Positions 45,178-53,307 of a stretch of DNA of 64,000 nucleotides are shown here, in pieces. A program made the position numbers and the translations under genes. Positions within the stretch are counted from its first letter, which is position 1, and each line of letters begins with the position of its first letter. Source of the stretch: Collinsella aerofaciens (GTDB lineage: Bacteria > Actinomycetota > Coriobacteriia > Coriobacteriales > Coriobacteriaceae). The notes under the pieces were generated by a model. The model was given only the letters and a program-made list of their open reading frames with translations. It had not been told where the DNA came from and did no database searches. Location of the stretch: assembly GCF_009876115.1 (NCBI RefSeq), contig NZ_WWSY01000006.1:62001-126000 (forward strand), given 5' to 3'.

Positions 45178-46383
45178 ATGGATTTGATTGACCGCAAACA
45201 GTACCTCGACTGGCTCATTTCGTGGAAAGACTCGCATGTTATCAAGGTCGTTTCGGGCGTGCGTAGGTCTGGCAAATCGAAGCTATTCGAGATTTACCGT
45301 GGTCATTTGCGCGACCATGGAACCACAGATGCCCAGGTTATATCCCTCAACTTTGAAGATCTGGAATTCGAGTCTCTTACGTCGTATAGAGAACTCTACG
45401 ACTACGTTTCCGCCAGACTCGTCCCCGATAAGATGAACTACGTTTTTCTGGACGAGATACAGCATGTCGAGCACTTCGAAAAAGCCGTCGACAGCCTATT
45501 TATCAGGGATAATGTCGATCTCTACATAACCGGTTCCAACGCCTATCTGCTCTCGAGCGAGCTGGCAACCTTACTATCCGGTCGCTACGTAGAGCTCAAG
45601 ATGCTGCCTCTCTCCTTTAAAGAGTTTTGCTCGGCAAAAACCAATGGCGGAAAGGCTCCTACCCAGCTGTTTGACGAGTACATCACCCGGGGCTCCTTTC
45701 CCTTTATCGCCGAAACGGGTATCCAGGGCCCCCAGGCGCGTGATTACCTTATGAGTCTCTACGACACCATAGTCATACGCGACGTTATCGAACGCTTGAA
45801 GGTCTCGGACGTCTCGACCCTGCGCGATATCACCAAGTTCCTACTCCATAACATCGGAAGCCGAACCTCGGTTAAAAAAATCTCCGACACGCTCTCGTCC
45901 AACGGCAACAAAACCGATCAGAAGACCGTCGCCAAGTACCTCAAAGGCTTAACAGACAGTCTCGTACTGTATTCAGCGCCGCGCTACAACGTACGCGGTC
46001 GACAGCTTCTAACAACAAACGGAAAATACTACGCCGTTGACCTTGGACTTAGAGGCGCTCTCGTCAAAACTCAGAGCAGCGACATCGGTCATATTCTCGA
46101 AAATGTCGTCTATCTCGAGCTTCTACGCCGCGGATACGACGTCTACGTGGGCGATATCGATGATGGGGAGATCGATTTTGTTGCCCTAGGCTCAGACGAG
46201 ACGGCCTATTTTCAGGTTTCAGCCACTACGCTCGACGAAACCACCCTCAACCGCGAGTTGGCCCCCTTTAAGAAAGCCCGAGACAACTATCCCAAGACGC
46301 TTCTTACGCTCGACACGCTATTTGCTGACGCAAACTACGAAGGAGTTCGCAAGCGCAACGTAATCGACTGGCTCTTGGAATAA
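45178..46383 (+). CDS. DUF4143-type AAA+ ATPase (fungal/archaeal-type 'ATP-binding protein')
   Basis: The 401-residue protein has an N-terminal P-loop domain with Walker A 'GVRRSGKS' (27-34) and Walker B 'YVFLDEIQ' (~88-95), 'LYITGSNAYLLSSEL' (sensor) and a C-terminal DUF4143 domain ('RGSFPFI', 'ENVVYLELLRRGYDVYVG') whose 'GEIDFVAL' and 'YFQVS' resemble a PD-(D/E)xK nuclease core. Function in the cell is not established for this family; it is often an accessory, horizontally spread gene. An AT-rich 120-bp upstream region (45050-45170) contrasts with the rest of the window. GGGAGAGG precedes the ATG. Confidence 0.85.
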   Translation: MDLIDRKQYLDWLISWKDSHVIKVVSGVRRSGKSKLFEIYRGHLRDHGTTDAQVISLNFEDLEFESLTSYRELYDYVSARLVPDKMNYVFLDEIQHVEHFEKAVDSLFIRDNVDLYITGSNAYLLSSELATLLSGRYVELKMLPLSFKEFCSAKTNGGKAPTQLFDEYITRGSFPFIAETGIQGPQARDYLMSLYDTIVIRDVIERLKVSDVSTLRDITKFLLHNIGSRTSVKKISDTLSSNGNKTDQKTVAKYLKGLTDSLVLYSAPRYNVRGRQLLTTNGKYYAVDLGLRGALVKTQSSDIGHILENVVYLELLRRGYDVYVGDIDDGEIDFVALGSDETAYFQVSATTLDETTLNRELAPFKKARDNYPKTLLTLDTLFADANYEGVRKRNVIDWLLE

Positions 46384-46540
46384 CTTGAGTCCTAGGCCCT
46401 TTCGACACCACCTATATTGCGAATCAGCACCGCCGCCCACCCGACCGAATATTGCCGTTCGGCACCGCCATTAAATGCCTTCCCGCGCATCCCCGTTACG
46501 CTCGGGCTGCCATGCAGTCCAGAGAACGAGGAGGTTCCAC

Positions 46541-48085
46541 ATGGCGAGAAGGATCAGGGCCAGGGAGGTCCTGAGGCTGAGGTCGGTGAACGGGCTTTCG
46601 CAGAACGCGATCGCCCGCACCGCCCACGTCTCGAAGCACAGCGTCCAGGACGTGCTGGAGGCCGCGAGGGAGCGGGGCGTCTCCTGGGAGGACGTCGAGG
46701 GGATGTCCGAGGAGGCCGCCTACGCGCTGCTGTTCCCCGGCAGGGGCGACGCCGGGCCGGTGCACGCCGACCCCGACTGGGCACGCGTCCACCGCGAGCT
46801 CGCGAGGACCGGCGTCACGCTCAAGCTCCTGCACGCGGAGTATGCCGACGGGTGCGCGGAGGCCGGCGCGCCGTCGATGTCCTACGACAGGTTCTGCAAG
46901 CGCTACCGCCAGTACACGGTGTCGCGCAACGTGGTGAGCCGCGTCGGGCACAAGGCGGGCAGGAACATGGAGGTCGACTGGTCGGGGCCCACGATGCGGC
47001 TCGTGGACCCCGCGACCGGCGAGGTCAGGAAGGTGTACCTGTTCGTGGCCTGCCTCCCGTTCAGCCGGTACAGCTACGTCGAGCCGACGCTCGACATGAA
47101 GCAGGATACATGGCTGCTGTGCCACGTGCACGCCTTCTCCTTCCTGGGAGGCGCGACGCCCTGCATCGTCCCCGACAACCTGAGGACCGGCGTCACCGCC
47201 CACCCCAGGGCCGGGGAGCCGGTCCTGAACGCGGCCTACGAGGAGCTCGCCGCGCACTACGGCTCCGCCGTGATCCCGGCGAGGGTCAGGAGGCCCCGCG
47301 ACAAGCCGAGCGCCGAGAACGAGGTCTGGGCCGCCGCGACCTACGTGATAGCGGCGCTTCGCGACGAGGTGTTCACCGACATGGCGGCCCTCCGCGCCGC
47401 CGTCGCCCGGAGGGTCGCGGAGCACAACGACGCGCCGTTCGCCAAGCGCGAGGGCTCGAGGCGCGAGGTGTTCGAGGAGGTCGAGCGCCCGCTGCTGAGG
47501 CCCCTGCCGGCCGAGCCCTTCGAGGTGTGCGAGTGGGTCTACGGCCGCAAGGTCCAGGCCAACTGCCATGTCGCGTACGCCCGCAACTACTACTCGGTGA
47601 GCCACCTGCTCGTCGGCTCGACGGTCGACCTGCGCGTCACCGAGGGCAAGGTGGAGGTCTTCTCCGGCGGCGAGCGCGTGGCCACGCACCCCAGGTTCCC
47701 GTCCTACGCGAGGAACCGCTACTCCACGCGCGGCTCGGACATGCCCGAGGGCAGGGCGTGGTCGGACTGGGACGCGCCGCGCATCCGCGCCTGGGCCTCG
47801 AGGGTCGGGCCCTCCTGCTCCGAGCTGGTGGACAGGGTGTTCGCCTGCTACGAGTTCGACGAGCAGGGCTTCAACGCCGCGCTCGCCGTGCTCAGGCTGT
47901 CCAGGCGCTACACCCCGGCGAGGCTCGAGCGGGCGTGCGGGATGGCGCTCGCGACCGGGAAGAGGTCGCCGCGCTACCGCGACGTCGAGCCCGTGCTGAG
48001 GTCGGGGCAGGACAGGGCGCCGGCCGGCGAGGCGTCCGGGGACTGCGGCTACGTGCGCGGCGCCGGCTTCTACGGGGAGGAGTGA
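46541..48085 (+). CDS. istA: IS21-family transposase IstA
   Basis: The 514-residue protein has an N-terminal HTH ('GLSQNAIARTAHVSKHSVQD'), a DDE integrase core with Asp in 'MEVDWSGPTM', Asp in 'IVPDNLRTGV' and Glu in 'KPSAENEVWA', and a C-terminal Mu-type beta domain ('YYSVSHLLVGSTVDLRV'). All three catalytic acids are present. GAGGAGG lies six bases before ATG 46541. istB follows two bases after the stop. Confidence 0.95.
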   Translation: MARRIRAREVLRLRSVNGLSQNAIARTAHVSKHSVQDVLEAARERGVSWEDVEGMSEEAAYALLFPGRGDAGPVHADPDWARVHRELARTGVTLKLLHAEYADGCAEAGAPSMSYDRFCKRYRQYTVSRNVVSRVGHKAGRNMEVDWSGPTMRLVDPATGEVRKVYLFVACLPFSRYSYVEPTLDMKQDTWLLCHVHAFSFLGGATPCIVPDNLRTGVTAHPRAGEPVLNAAYEELAAHYGSAVIPARVRRPRDKPSAENEVWAAATYVIAALRDEVFTDMAALRAAVARRVAEHNDAPFAKREGSRREVFEEVERPLLRPLPAEPFEVCEWVYGRKVQANCHVAYARNYYSVSHLLVGSTVDLRVTEGKVEVFSGGERVATHPRFPSYARNRYSTRGSDMPEGRAWSDWDAPRIRAWASRVGPSCSELVDRVFACYEFDEQGFNAALAVLRLSRRYTPARLERACGMALATGKRSPRYRDVEPVLRSGQDRAPAGEASGDCGYVRGAGFYGEE

Positions 48086-48087
48086 GC

Positions 48088-48822
48088 ATGGACGTCAACG
48101 CGGAGACCGCCCGCAAGCTCAGGGAGATGGGGGCGGCCGAGCTGCTCGCCGCCCTCTCCGCCCAGGACGAGGCCGTGTGCGCCGGGATGGCGTTCGCCGA
48201 GCGCGTCCAGATGGCGGTGGACGAGGCGCACTCCGACTTCATCACGCAGAAGGTCCGCAACCTGACGAGGAGGGCCGGCCTCAGGTACTCCGAGGCCGAC
48301 GTCCGCTCGGTCGACTTCTTCGAGGGCCGCGGCCTCGACAGGGTGGCGGTGGCCGAGCTCGCGACCTGCGGGTTCGTCGGGCGCGGCGAGAACGTGGTTC
48401 TCCAGGGCCTCACCGGCACGGGCAAGACCTACCTGGCCTGCGCGCTCGCGAAGGCCGCCTGCGCCAGGAGGGTGAGGTCGTGCTACGTCCGCCAGCCCGA
48501 CCTCGAGGACCTCTGGCGCGAGAGCCGTGACCGGCCCGGCGGCGAGCGCAAGCTCGTCCGCAAGTACGGGGCGTTCGGCCTGCTCGTGATAGACGAGTGG
48601 CTGCTCGACAGGCCGGACACCGAGTTCAGGTCGATGCTGCTGGAGCTGATGGAGCTGAGGTACGGCACGGCCTCGACCGTATTCTGCACCCAGTTCAAGA
48701 AGAAGGACTGGCACCCGAGGCTCGGCGGCGGGGTGCATGCCGACGCCATCATGGACAGGATCGTGCACAACGCGGTCTGGGTCGACATGGGCGAGGCCAA
48801 CATGCGGCAGCGCCGCGGATAG
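48088..48822 (+). CDS. istB: IS21-family helper ATPase IstB
   Basis: The 244-residue protein is an AAA+ of the IstB/DnaC type: Walker A 'GLTGTGKTYLA', Walker B 'GLLVIDEWLLD', 'STVFCTQFKKKDWHPRLGGG' and 'MDRIVHNA' as sensor/arginine regions. It assembles on DNA to recruit the IstA transposase. GGGGAGGAG upstream overlaps the istA stop. Length is normal, so the element may be functional. Confidence 0.95.
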   Translation: MDVNAETARKLREMGAAELLAALSAQDEAVCAGMAFAERVQMAVDEAHSDFITQKVRNLTRRAGLRYSEADVRSVDFFEGRGLDRVAVAELATCGFVGRGENVVLQGLTGTGKTYLACALAKAACARRVRSCYVRQPDLEDLWRESRDRPGGERKLVRKYGAFGLLVIDEWLLDRPDTEFRSMLLELMELRYGTASTVFCTQFKKKDWHPRLGGGVHADAIMDRIVHNAVWVDMGEANMRQRRG

Positions 48823-48828
48823 ACCGGT

Positions 48829-48868
48829 AGCAATAAAAAAGCACCGGGGCCAGTGTCGGCCCCGGTGC
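48829..48868 (-). terminator. Terminator inside the IS21 right end (minus-strand orientation)
   Basis: GCACCGGGGCC (48841-48851) pairs with GGCCCCGGTGC (48858-48868); on the minus strand this is followed by TTTTTTATT. It would block outside transcription entering the element from the right. Confidence 0.7.
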
Positions 48869-49003
48869 CCAAGCGCGATATCGGCGGTGCTGTTTCGCGA
48901 TATTCAACAGTGCTCAAGCGAGCAAATACTCAGAATAACTCGTAACGTCCAAAGCCCCGCCAACCTCTTGCCAAGGCGGCTGCCTCGATTATTTAAAGCA
49001 CAA

Positions 49004-49051
49004 AGCCCCTCTTATCGGCCAAAACTGCAGTCTTGGCCGATAAGAGGGGCT
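49004..49051 (-). terminator. Long hairpin downstream of the HAD phosphatase
   Basis: AGCCCCTCTTATCGGCCAA and TTGGCCGATAAGAGGGGCT form a 19-bp perfect stem; minus-strand T-rich sequence (TTTGTGCTTTAA) follows. Confidence 0.8.
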
Positions 49052-49208
49052 GGCCGTATCAGCGCTTCCGCGCGGGCGCCGCTGTCGTCACCGCTAGCGG
49101 CAGACAACGCCCACGGGCGCAATCGGGATCTTGGATATAGATGCGGACACCCAGCTAAGCGGTTGGCCGCATCTTTAAAATGCTATTGAAATGGCTCAGG
49201 TGCAGAGT

Positions 49209-49859
49209 CTAGCGCACGGCCTTGACCGCCGCCGTCAGATCGAACAGCGTATCGAGCACGGCCTCGCAGCCATCCACCACGTCCTGCGGCAACGGCACGA
49301 TATCGGGGACGGCAAAGACGTGGCAGCCGGCCGTGATGCCCGAGACGCAGCCGTTGCGCGAATCCTCGACCACGGCGCATTCCTCGGGGACAAAGCCCGC
49401 GCGCTCGCAGGCGAGCAGATACATCTCGGGGTCGGGCTTGCCGTGCACGACGTCCTCGCCACAGGTCACCGTTTCAAACTTGTCAAAGAGACCGACCATC
49501 TTAAGGTTGTGCTCGGCCGTGGCATGACGCGATGACGTCGCAAGGCCCACGTGATAGCCCGCGGCCAGCAGCTCGTCCAGGCACTCGGCGGCACCGGCCT
49601 TAAGTTCCAGTTCGGTCTTGACCATCTCGTCGCGAATCTCCTTGTGGCGACGATAGATCGCCTCAGCGGTTTCTCTGCTGCCGTAATGCGCCTCAAGGAT
49701 GTCCATGACATCGGGCAGCGTGCGACCGATAAACTGATGGATCAGCGTGTCATCAATCGCGAGCCCCAGCTCAGCAGCGGGCGCTTTCCATGCCTTGATG
49801 CCCAGACGCTCGGTATCGACCAGCGTTCCATCCATGTCAAAAATAACAGCCTTGATCAT
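49209..49859 (-). CDS. HAD-family phosphatase / beta-phosphoglucomutase-like
   Basis: The 216-residue protein has motif I 'IFDMDGTLVDTE', an alpha-helical cap (~18-85), motif II 'LATSSRHAT', Lys in 'HGKPDPEMYLLA' and motif III/IV 'VVEDSRNGCVSGITAG'. It fits the subclass I HAD family with PGMB-like and 2-deoxyglucose-6-phosphatase members; substrate is unknown. ATG 49859 has GGGGGA upstream. It diverges from larE. Confidence 0.88.
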   Translation of the reverse strand: MIKAVIFDMDGTLVDTERLGIKAWKAPAAELGLAIDDTLIHQFIGRTLPDVMDILEAHYGSRETAEAIYRRHKEIRDEMVKTELELKAGAAECLDELLAAGYHVGLATSSRHATAEHNLKMVGLFDKFETVTCGEDVVHGKPDPEMYLLACERAGFVPEECAVVEDSRNGCVSGITAGCHVFAVPDIVPLPQDVVDGCEAVLDTLFDLTAAVKAVR

Positions 49860-50032
49860 ATCGGTCCCCCATCGACTCTCGCTGTCGCATTGCCGCAACT
49901 CTACCGCATTTGGCAACTTGTATATAACGTATATACCATATTGCGCTTTCATTACATAGGTAGAAATCTTATGACAAGCAGCTCGGTAGGATTATAGTTT
50001 TCGACCGAGTACATATTGGTAAGGAACGTTTC

Positions 50033-50911
50033 ATGCTTTCAGACACCACCGCACCTGCAGAGGAGCTTCAGGACAAACTCGCAGCGCTCGAACAGCTGCT
50101 TTTGGCATACGGACGCGTCGCCATCGGCTTTTCCGGTGGCGTCGACAGCAGCTTTTTAGCCGCGGTCTGCGCCCGCATCATGCCGGCTAGCACGCTTCTC
50201 GTTCACCTCACCACGCCGCTCATCGGCACGCCTGAACAGGCTTCGTTTGAGCGGTCCGTTGACGGGCAAGCCAATGAGGAGCCGCATTTTAAGCTCCCTG
50301 TGCTCAATCTTTCGGTCGATCAGTTGCAGCTCCCCCAAGTAGCCTGCAACGATGCCAATCGCTGCTACCACTGTAAGCAGGCCGGCCTTACCGCCATCGT
50401 CAACCACGCCAAGTCGCTCGGCTTTTCCACCGTCATCGATGGCAGCAATGCAAGCGATCGCGGTGACTACCGTCCTGGCATGCGCGCCGCAGAAGAGCTC
50501 GGCGTACGCTCCCCTCTTATGGAGGTCGGCTTTACCAAGGACGAAGAGCGCGAGCTGTTGCGCGCATGGGGCTATCCCGTTTGGAACCTGCCGGCGGGAG
50601 CCTGTCTTGCCACGCGCGTCCCCACGGGCGAGGAGCTTACGCGCGAGAAGGTCTCCCTGATTCGCGCCTGCGAGGATTACCTGCACGATCTCGACCTGGC
50701 GCAGGTACGCGCGCGCTTGGTCGGCGGCTGCATGCATATCGAAGCCGCGCCCGCAGATGTCGCCAAGATTGCCGCTCTCGGCGGTGCCGCCGTCGACGGC
50801 GAGGGCAAGACCCCGTTGCCCGCCGCCATCGAGCCCGCGCTGCGCGAGCTGGGCTGCGCCCACATCTCCCCCGAGGTCACCCCCTACATCCACGGCAACA
50901 TGAACCAGTAG
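50033..50911 (+). CDS. larE: LarE-type ATP-dependent sulfur transferase
   Basis: The 292-residue PP-loop protein has 'IGFSGGVDSSFLAAV' (ATP pyrophosphatase loop), 'NRCYHCK', 'DGSNASDRGDYRPGMRAAEE' and 'GACLATRVP', the motif order of LarE. LarE provides sulfur for the nickel-pincer nucleotide cofactor of lactate racemase and related enzymes, in one subtype by sacrificing its own Cys; the Cys in 'GACLATR' is a candidate. larA, larB and larC are not in the window. The start ATG follows AAGGAACGTTTC. A palindrome follows the stop. Confidence 0.88.
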   Translation: MLSDTTAPAEELQDKLAALEQLLLAYGRVAIGFSGGVDSSFLAAVCARIMPASTLLVHLTTPLIGTPEQASFERSVDGQANEEPHFKLPVLNLSVDQLQLPQVACNDANRCYHCKQAGLTAIVNHAKSLGFSTVIDGSNASDRGDYRPGMRAAEELGVRSPLMEVGFTKDEERELLRAWGYPVWNLPAGACLATRVPTGEELTREKVSLIRACEDYLHDLDLAQVRARLVGGCMHIEAAPADVAKIAALGGAAVDGEGKTPLPAAIEPALRELGCAHISPEVTPYIHGNMNQ

Positions 50912-50923
50912 CGTATCCCGATA

Positions 50924-50990
50924 AGTTGCGGTGGAATAGTTCCTGTTTTGCGGCCTATCGGGCCCAAACAGGAACTATTCCACCGCAACT
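50924..50990. repeat. Palindromic repeat 'AGTTGCGGTG' family, copy 2
   Basis: Arms AGTTGCGGTGGAATAGTTCC (with TGTTTTG/CAAACA extension) and the perfect complement enclose GGCCTATCGGGCC; a ~28-bp stem 12 bases after larE. It can serve as its terminator. Confidence 0.8.
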
Positions 50991-51016
50991 CCGTTTGGCG
51001 GGCATGGACCCGCAGA

Positions 51017-51066
51017 CCTTCCAAAAAGGGACAGGTTTATTTTGGCAGGTTTTATCTGGGGAAACG
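51017..51066. repeat. Palindromic repeat 'CCTGCCAAA..GGGACAGG' family, copy 3
   Basis: CCTTCCAAAAAGGGACAGGT, TTATTTTGGCAGGTTTTATC, TGGGGAAACG. Nearly identical to copy 2 at 43740 read on the other strand. Confidence 0.75.
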
Positions 51067-51135
51067 TCGCGAGGCAGTCGCCCCTCTAGCACCCATCTAA
51101 CTTCGAGAGGCACTAGAGAGGCGACTCGGCTGCAT

Positions 51136-52836
51136 CTACTTCTTCCGATATCGGCGGTTACGACTCGTCGATGAACCCATTACCTCAATGAGTCCTTTAT
51201 CTGCCATTTTTGGCAGATGGTAACGGACAGACGAAATTCTGACCCCCGATGCAACCGCTATTTCTCGCGCCGTCATATCCACTTCGGCGCTGAGAGCCTC
51301 CAGGATCCTATCCGCCGTCGAAGCTGACGATCCTCTGTTCAAATCGATAATTTCAAACGTGTCTTTGCCGCATTTTGACAGGACATGTTTATCCACAAGG
51401 TCCCCGCAGATCAGGCGAATGTCATCCGAATCCCACTTTAGGGCCTCTCGTATTTTTTGAACATCGCATACGCACCCATGCTCCCGCATAAACATGAGCA
51501 GTGTTTCCTCGCGATCCGTCAGCTCGGTGCCCACATGGCTCTGAATCCACGTGCGGTTTTCAGCTAGCTCCGCCCCGTGCCGGGAAAGCAGCACCGTAAA
51601 CGAATCGGCCTTAACGATAAATTTCGGCCTGCCAAGCGAACGAGACTCCATCTCGCGAATCATAGCCGGGATACCAGATCCTTGGCTTTCCGCAACGGCC
51701 CCCTCGGCATGCTCTAACGGCGTCGCCCCCATTAGGCTCATGAGCTTTGGGTTTCGGCAGCGCGATTCCCCGTCCGCAAGATTGTCCACCGTCTTTCCGC
51801 CCCAAAGCCCGCCGGGGTTTTTGATCTCTATTCTGTCTGGATAGATATCGACACTCACGGCCTGCCCCACAAACATGGGTGAATATTCTCGATGGATGCA
51901 GGCATTTGCCAAGGCCTCGCGCAAAACCTCCTGGGGAACTTCCCAATCATCCCTTCTGCCAGTGCCTTGCACTATCGCCGCTTTGCGCAAGTTTCGTCCA
52001 ATCGCGGCGAGGGCATCTTCGATGCAAGCCGGAATCGGGCCATCGCACAACTGGCGGTCAATAAACCGGGGCTGCCCGGGTGCAGATTTTTCCACATCGG
52101 AATGAACGGCGACATCGATCATGAGTTTGGGATAGAACTGCTGGGGGTAAATTCCCGCCGAAAGAAGCCCCGCGAGCTTCACGGCACCATCCTTTGTAGT
52201 GATATTGAGTCTGACCAGCTGCTTTTCCAGCGTATCGGCCCCGCGCAAAACGCGCGGGGTCTGCAGCCGGCGATTTGCGATAATAGACCGCACGACATCT
52301 GGATCCAAATCCTCGACCGTTGCCTCCGAAACCACCGTGCCGTCTGCATCGCTCGGAAGCAACGCACTCTGTAGCTCATATAGCTCAGCGGGTGACATCT
52401 TGATATCCTTATCGTCCACGCGCTTGTAGCTACCGTTCTGCACGCCGCGCGCGCCGATATAGCAAGGCTTCGCTTTAAGCTCAAGTTCAAAGATGCGCAC
52501 CAGAAGCACCTGGAGCCCGTCGACCTCACCTCGATCAAGCTCGTACCGCGGCGCATGGGTCACCACCGCCGCTGAGCCTCCGTCTCCGATACCCGAAACA
52601 AACTGATCGCGCACCCTATCGATAGCAAAGTTAGCCGAAGGAACAAATCCTTCGGCTTCGTTCAGGCCCAAAATGATGAGCCCACCCGCAGTGTTCGCAA
52701 AAGCGCTCACTGTCTCCCATACGTCTGCACTCAATTTATTCGTGCAGGCTTTAACTTCTACCGATGCGTCATCGGTCCCTCGCCTGCGAAGGCGCTCGAC
52801 GATAAGGCCAAGAGGTTCATCCAGCAGCATTGGCAT
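51136..52836 (-). CDS. AlbA_2 (Schlafen-like) ATP-binding regulator with C-terminal winged helix
   Basis: The 566-residue protein has an N-terminal AlbA_2 domain ('VEVKACTNKLSADVWETVSA' then 'FANTAGGLIILGL', ~25-60), a central HATPase_c_4-type region ('EALANACIHREYSP', 'IYPDRIEIKNPGGLWGG', 'GSGIPAMIREME') and C-terminal helices including a winged helix ('MTAREIAVASGVRISSVRYH' then 'LPKMADKGLIEV'). Related proteins are predicted transcription regulators or defence-associated factors; the role is not established. The upstream 200 bp holds nine copies of a TTTAGAGAGA motif, one between the ribosome site and the promoter, so autoregulation is likely. It is an accessory gene flanked by repeats. 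Confidence 0.82.
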   Translation of the reverse strand: MPMLLDEPLGLIVERLRRRGTDDASVEVKACTNKLSADVWETVSAFANTAGGLIILGLNEAEGFVPSANFAIDRVRDQFVSGIGDGGSAAVVTHAPRYELDRGEVDGLQVLLVRIFELELKAKPCYIGARGVQNGSYKRVDDKDIKMSPAELYELQSALLPSDADGTVVSEATVEDLDPDVVRSIIANRRLQTPRVLRGADTLEKQLVRLNITTKDGAVKLAGLLSAGIYPQQFYPKLMIDVAVHSDVEKSAPGQPRFIDRQLCDGPIPACIEDALAAIGRNLRKAAIVQGTGRRDDWEVPQEVLREALANACIHREYSPMFVGQAVSVDIYPDRIEIKNPGGLWGGKTVDNLADGESRCRNPKLMSLMGATPLEHAEGAVAESQGSGIPAMIREMESRSLGRPKFIVKADSFTVLLSRHGAELAENRTWIQSHVGTELTDREETLLMFMREHGCVCDVQKIREALKWDSDDIRLICGDLVDKHVLSKCGKDTFEIIDLNRGSSASTADRILEALSAEVDMTAREIAVASGVRISSVRYHLPKMADKGLIEVMGSSTSRNRRYRKK

Positions 52837-52840
52837 TCCG

Positions 52841-53031
52841 TCTCTCTAAAACGATAGATTTATCTCTCTAAAGTATAGTATATCTCTCTAACTTTAGAGA
52901 GATAAGCACCTTATTTTAGAGAGACATTTAGAGAGATGTATCGAATTCGCTGTTAGATTACCCAATGTTATCTCTTTAACTGGCTTTCTCTTTGGAGAGA
53001 CATTTAGAGAGACGAGCGCGACCTCTCTAAT
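52841..53031. promoter_or_regulatory. Operator cluster: nine TTTAGAGAGA motifs upstream of the AlbA_2 gene
   Basis: Copies reading TCTCTCTAAA at 52841, 52863 and 52883 (TCTCTCTAAC) and 53022 (CCTCTCTAAT); copies reading TTTAGAGAGA at 52893, 52915, 52927, 52991 (TTTGGAGAGA) and 53003. Two adjacent direct pairs are 12 bp apart; 52881-52904 is a full palindrome TATCTCTCTAA-C-TTTAGAGAGATA. The first copy overlaps the ribosome site of the gene. Confidence 0.75.
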
Positions 53032-53076
53032 CAAGGGCACCACTCTTTAAGGTGCACACTCCCTAACCGTGCCCTA

Positions 53077-53095
53077 AGTTGCGGTGAAATAGTCC
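53077..53095. repeat. 'AGTTGCGGTG' repeat, single arm (copy 3)
   Basis: AGTTGCGGTGAAATAGTCC matches the left arm of the 3863 and 50924 palindromes; no good right arm follows because another repeat (53103) begins there. Confidence 0.55.
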
Positions 53096-53102
53096 CCCGA
53101 TT

Positions 53103-53155
53103 AACCTGCCAAAAAGGGACAGGTTTATTTTGGCGGGTTTTATCTAGGGAAACGC
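53103..53155. repeat. Palindromic repeat 'CCTGCCAAA..GGGACAGG' family, copy 4
   Basis: AACCTGCCAAAAAGGGACAGG, then TTTATTTTGGCGGGTTTTAT and CTAGGGAAACG, directly after the single-arm repeat at 53077. Confidence 0.75.
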
Positions 53156-53307
53156 AAAATAGCCCCACATACACAACCACCGCAGCTCCATATGAGGCAA
53201 ATGAATCAGTAGCGTCTATCCCAAATCTTGAGTATTTGTTCGACAGAACGGCCCCTGCCGGCTCCTGCTAGACTGGTAGATTCCCAACCGTCCATCCAGG
53301 AGCCGCA

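Larger units (their letters stand above)
46412..48904 (+). mobile_element. IS21-family insertion sequence
   Basis: istA and istB are flanked by imperfect inverted ends: TATTGCGAATCAGCACCGCC at 46414 and, inverted, GGCGGTGCTGTTTCGCGATA near 48883-48902. Internal second copies of CGGCACCGCC are near 46460, in keeping with the multiple terminal repeats of IS21. Exact ends and target duplication were not resolved. Codon use (many AGG Arg codons, GAGG-rich) differs from neighbours. Confidence 0.85.
48823..49208. other. 386-bp gene-free stretch: IS21 right end and two terminators
   Basis: It holds the hairpin at 48841, the IS21 right end and the hairpin at 49004. No further coding frame is supported. 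Confidence 0.5.

Noticed and set aside
46417..48087. Open frame overlapping istA in the istB frame
   Set aside because: Arg/Gly-rich shadow translation; istB begins at 48088 with its own ribosome site.
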